Shown here: in pieces, positions 5,865 through 5,929 of the stretch | Layout of the letters: the number at the start of each line of letters is the position of its first letter | Position numbering within the stretch: the stretch's first letter is position 1 | Source: Pseudomonadota bacterium | Lineage (GTDB): Bacteria > Pseudomonadota > Alphaproteobacteria > Sphingomonadales > Sphingomonadaceae | Assembly (NCBI GenBank): GCA_947474905.1 | Contig: CANJKQ010000077.1 | Coordinates: 1 to 5,929, forward strand | Direction: 5' to 3' | DNA length: 5,929 bases | Translations under genes and position numbers: made by a program | The notes under the pieces: model-generated | Databases searched by the model: none | Told to the model about the DNA's origin: nothing | What the model saw: the letters and a program-made list of their open reading frames with translations, nothing else

Positions 5865-5870
5865 CCCCCT
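5865..5870 (-). promoter_or_regulatory. Ribosome binding site of glnK
   Basis: AGGGGG on the minus strand lies 7 nt before GTG 5857, within the predicted ~27-nt leader of the sigma-54 transcript. It supports the GTG start that gives the standard 112-residue PII protein. Confidence 0.6.
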
Positions 5871-5894
5871 GTCTGATTGGACCAAGGACTGTTC

Positions 5895-5910
5895 AGCAAA
5901 GCGCGTGCCA
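5895..5910 (-). promoter_or_regulatory. Sigma-54 (RpoN) -24/-12 promoter of glnK-amtB
   Basis: On the minus strand the sequence is TGGCACGCGCTTTGCT. It matches the sigma-54 consensus TGGCACG-N4-TTGCW at every fixed position, with the invariant GG and GC correctly spaced. Transcription should begin near 5884, about 27 nt before GTG 5857. Sigma-54 promoters need an activator; for glnK-amtB this is normally NtrC, bound 100 or so bp upstream, which would lie beyond the window end. No NtrC site can be checked in the 19 remaining bases. Confidence 0.88.
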
Positions 5911-5929
5911 GATTCAAAAAGGCGCCAAA

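Noticed and set aside
5858..5917. N-terminal extension of GlnK from ATG 5917
   Set aside because: It would begin upstream of the sigma-54 promoter and make the protein 20 residues longer than the standard 112.

Overview
The window looks like a chromosomal segment of a GC-rich alphaproteobacterium, most likely a sphingomonad. This rests on high GC, strong GC bias at third codon positions, the style of the proteins, and palindromic intergenic repeats of a kind familiar from that group. The taxonomic call is inference from these traits, not from a marker gene. No RNA gene, CRISPR array, transposase or phage gene is visible.

Left part (1-3696, + strand). The window opens inside the 3' end of a RecQ-family helicase gene (HRDC domain). 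After a 65-nt gap come four tightly packed genes. They are a DUF442/rhodanese-like protein (344-790), a small single-pass membrane protein of unknown function (798-1187), a fatty acid hydroxylase/sterol desaturase superfamily di-iron membrane enzyme (1199-2173), and a GMC-family FAD oxidoreductase (2107-3696). Gaps are 7 and 11 nt, and the last pair overlaps by 67 nt, so one transcript is likely. An oxygen-inserting membrane enzyme followed by an alcohol/aldehyde-forming flavoenzyme suggests consecutive oxidation of one hydrophobic substrate. The substrate cannot be read from the sequence.

Middle (3697-4026) is the non-coding space between convergent transcription units. It holds an 83-bp interrupted palindrome, three further inverted repeats, a rho-independent terminator for the minus-strand operon, and a perfect 9-bp stem just behind the amtB stop codon.

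Right part (4027-5929, - strand) is a classical glnK-amtB nitrogen operon. A near-perfect sigma-54 (-24/-12) promoter at 5895-5910 lies just upstream of glnK, which starts at GTG (5857). The ammonium channel gene amtB follows. GlnK is the PII protein that gates AmtB in response to nitrogen and energy status. The promoter points to RpoN/NtrC control under nitrogen limitation, and the operon ends at the terminator at 3936-3969.

Most of the window is ordinary chromosome. The parts least explained by known biology are the small membrane protein, the unassigned hydroxylase/GMC pair with its unusually long overlap, and the repeat cluster. I see no strong evidence for a wholly new system.
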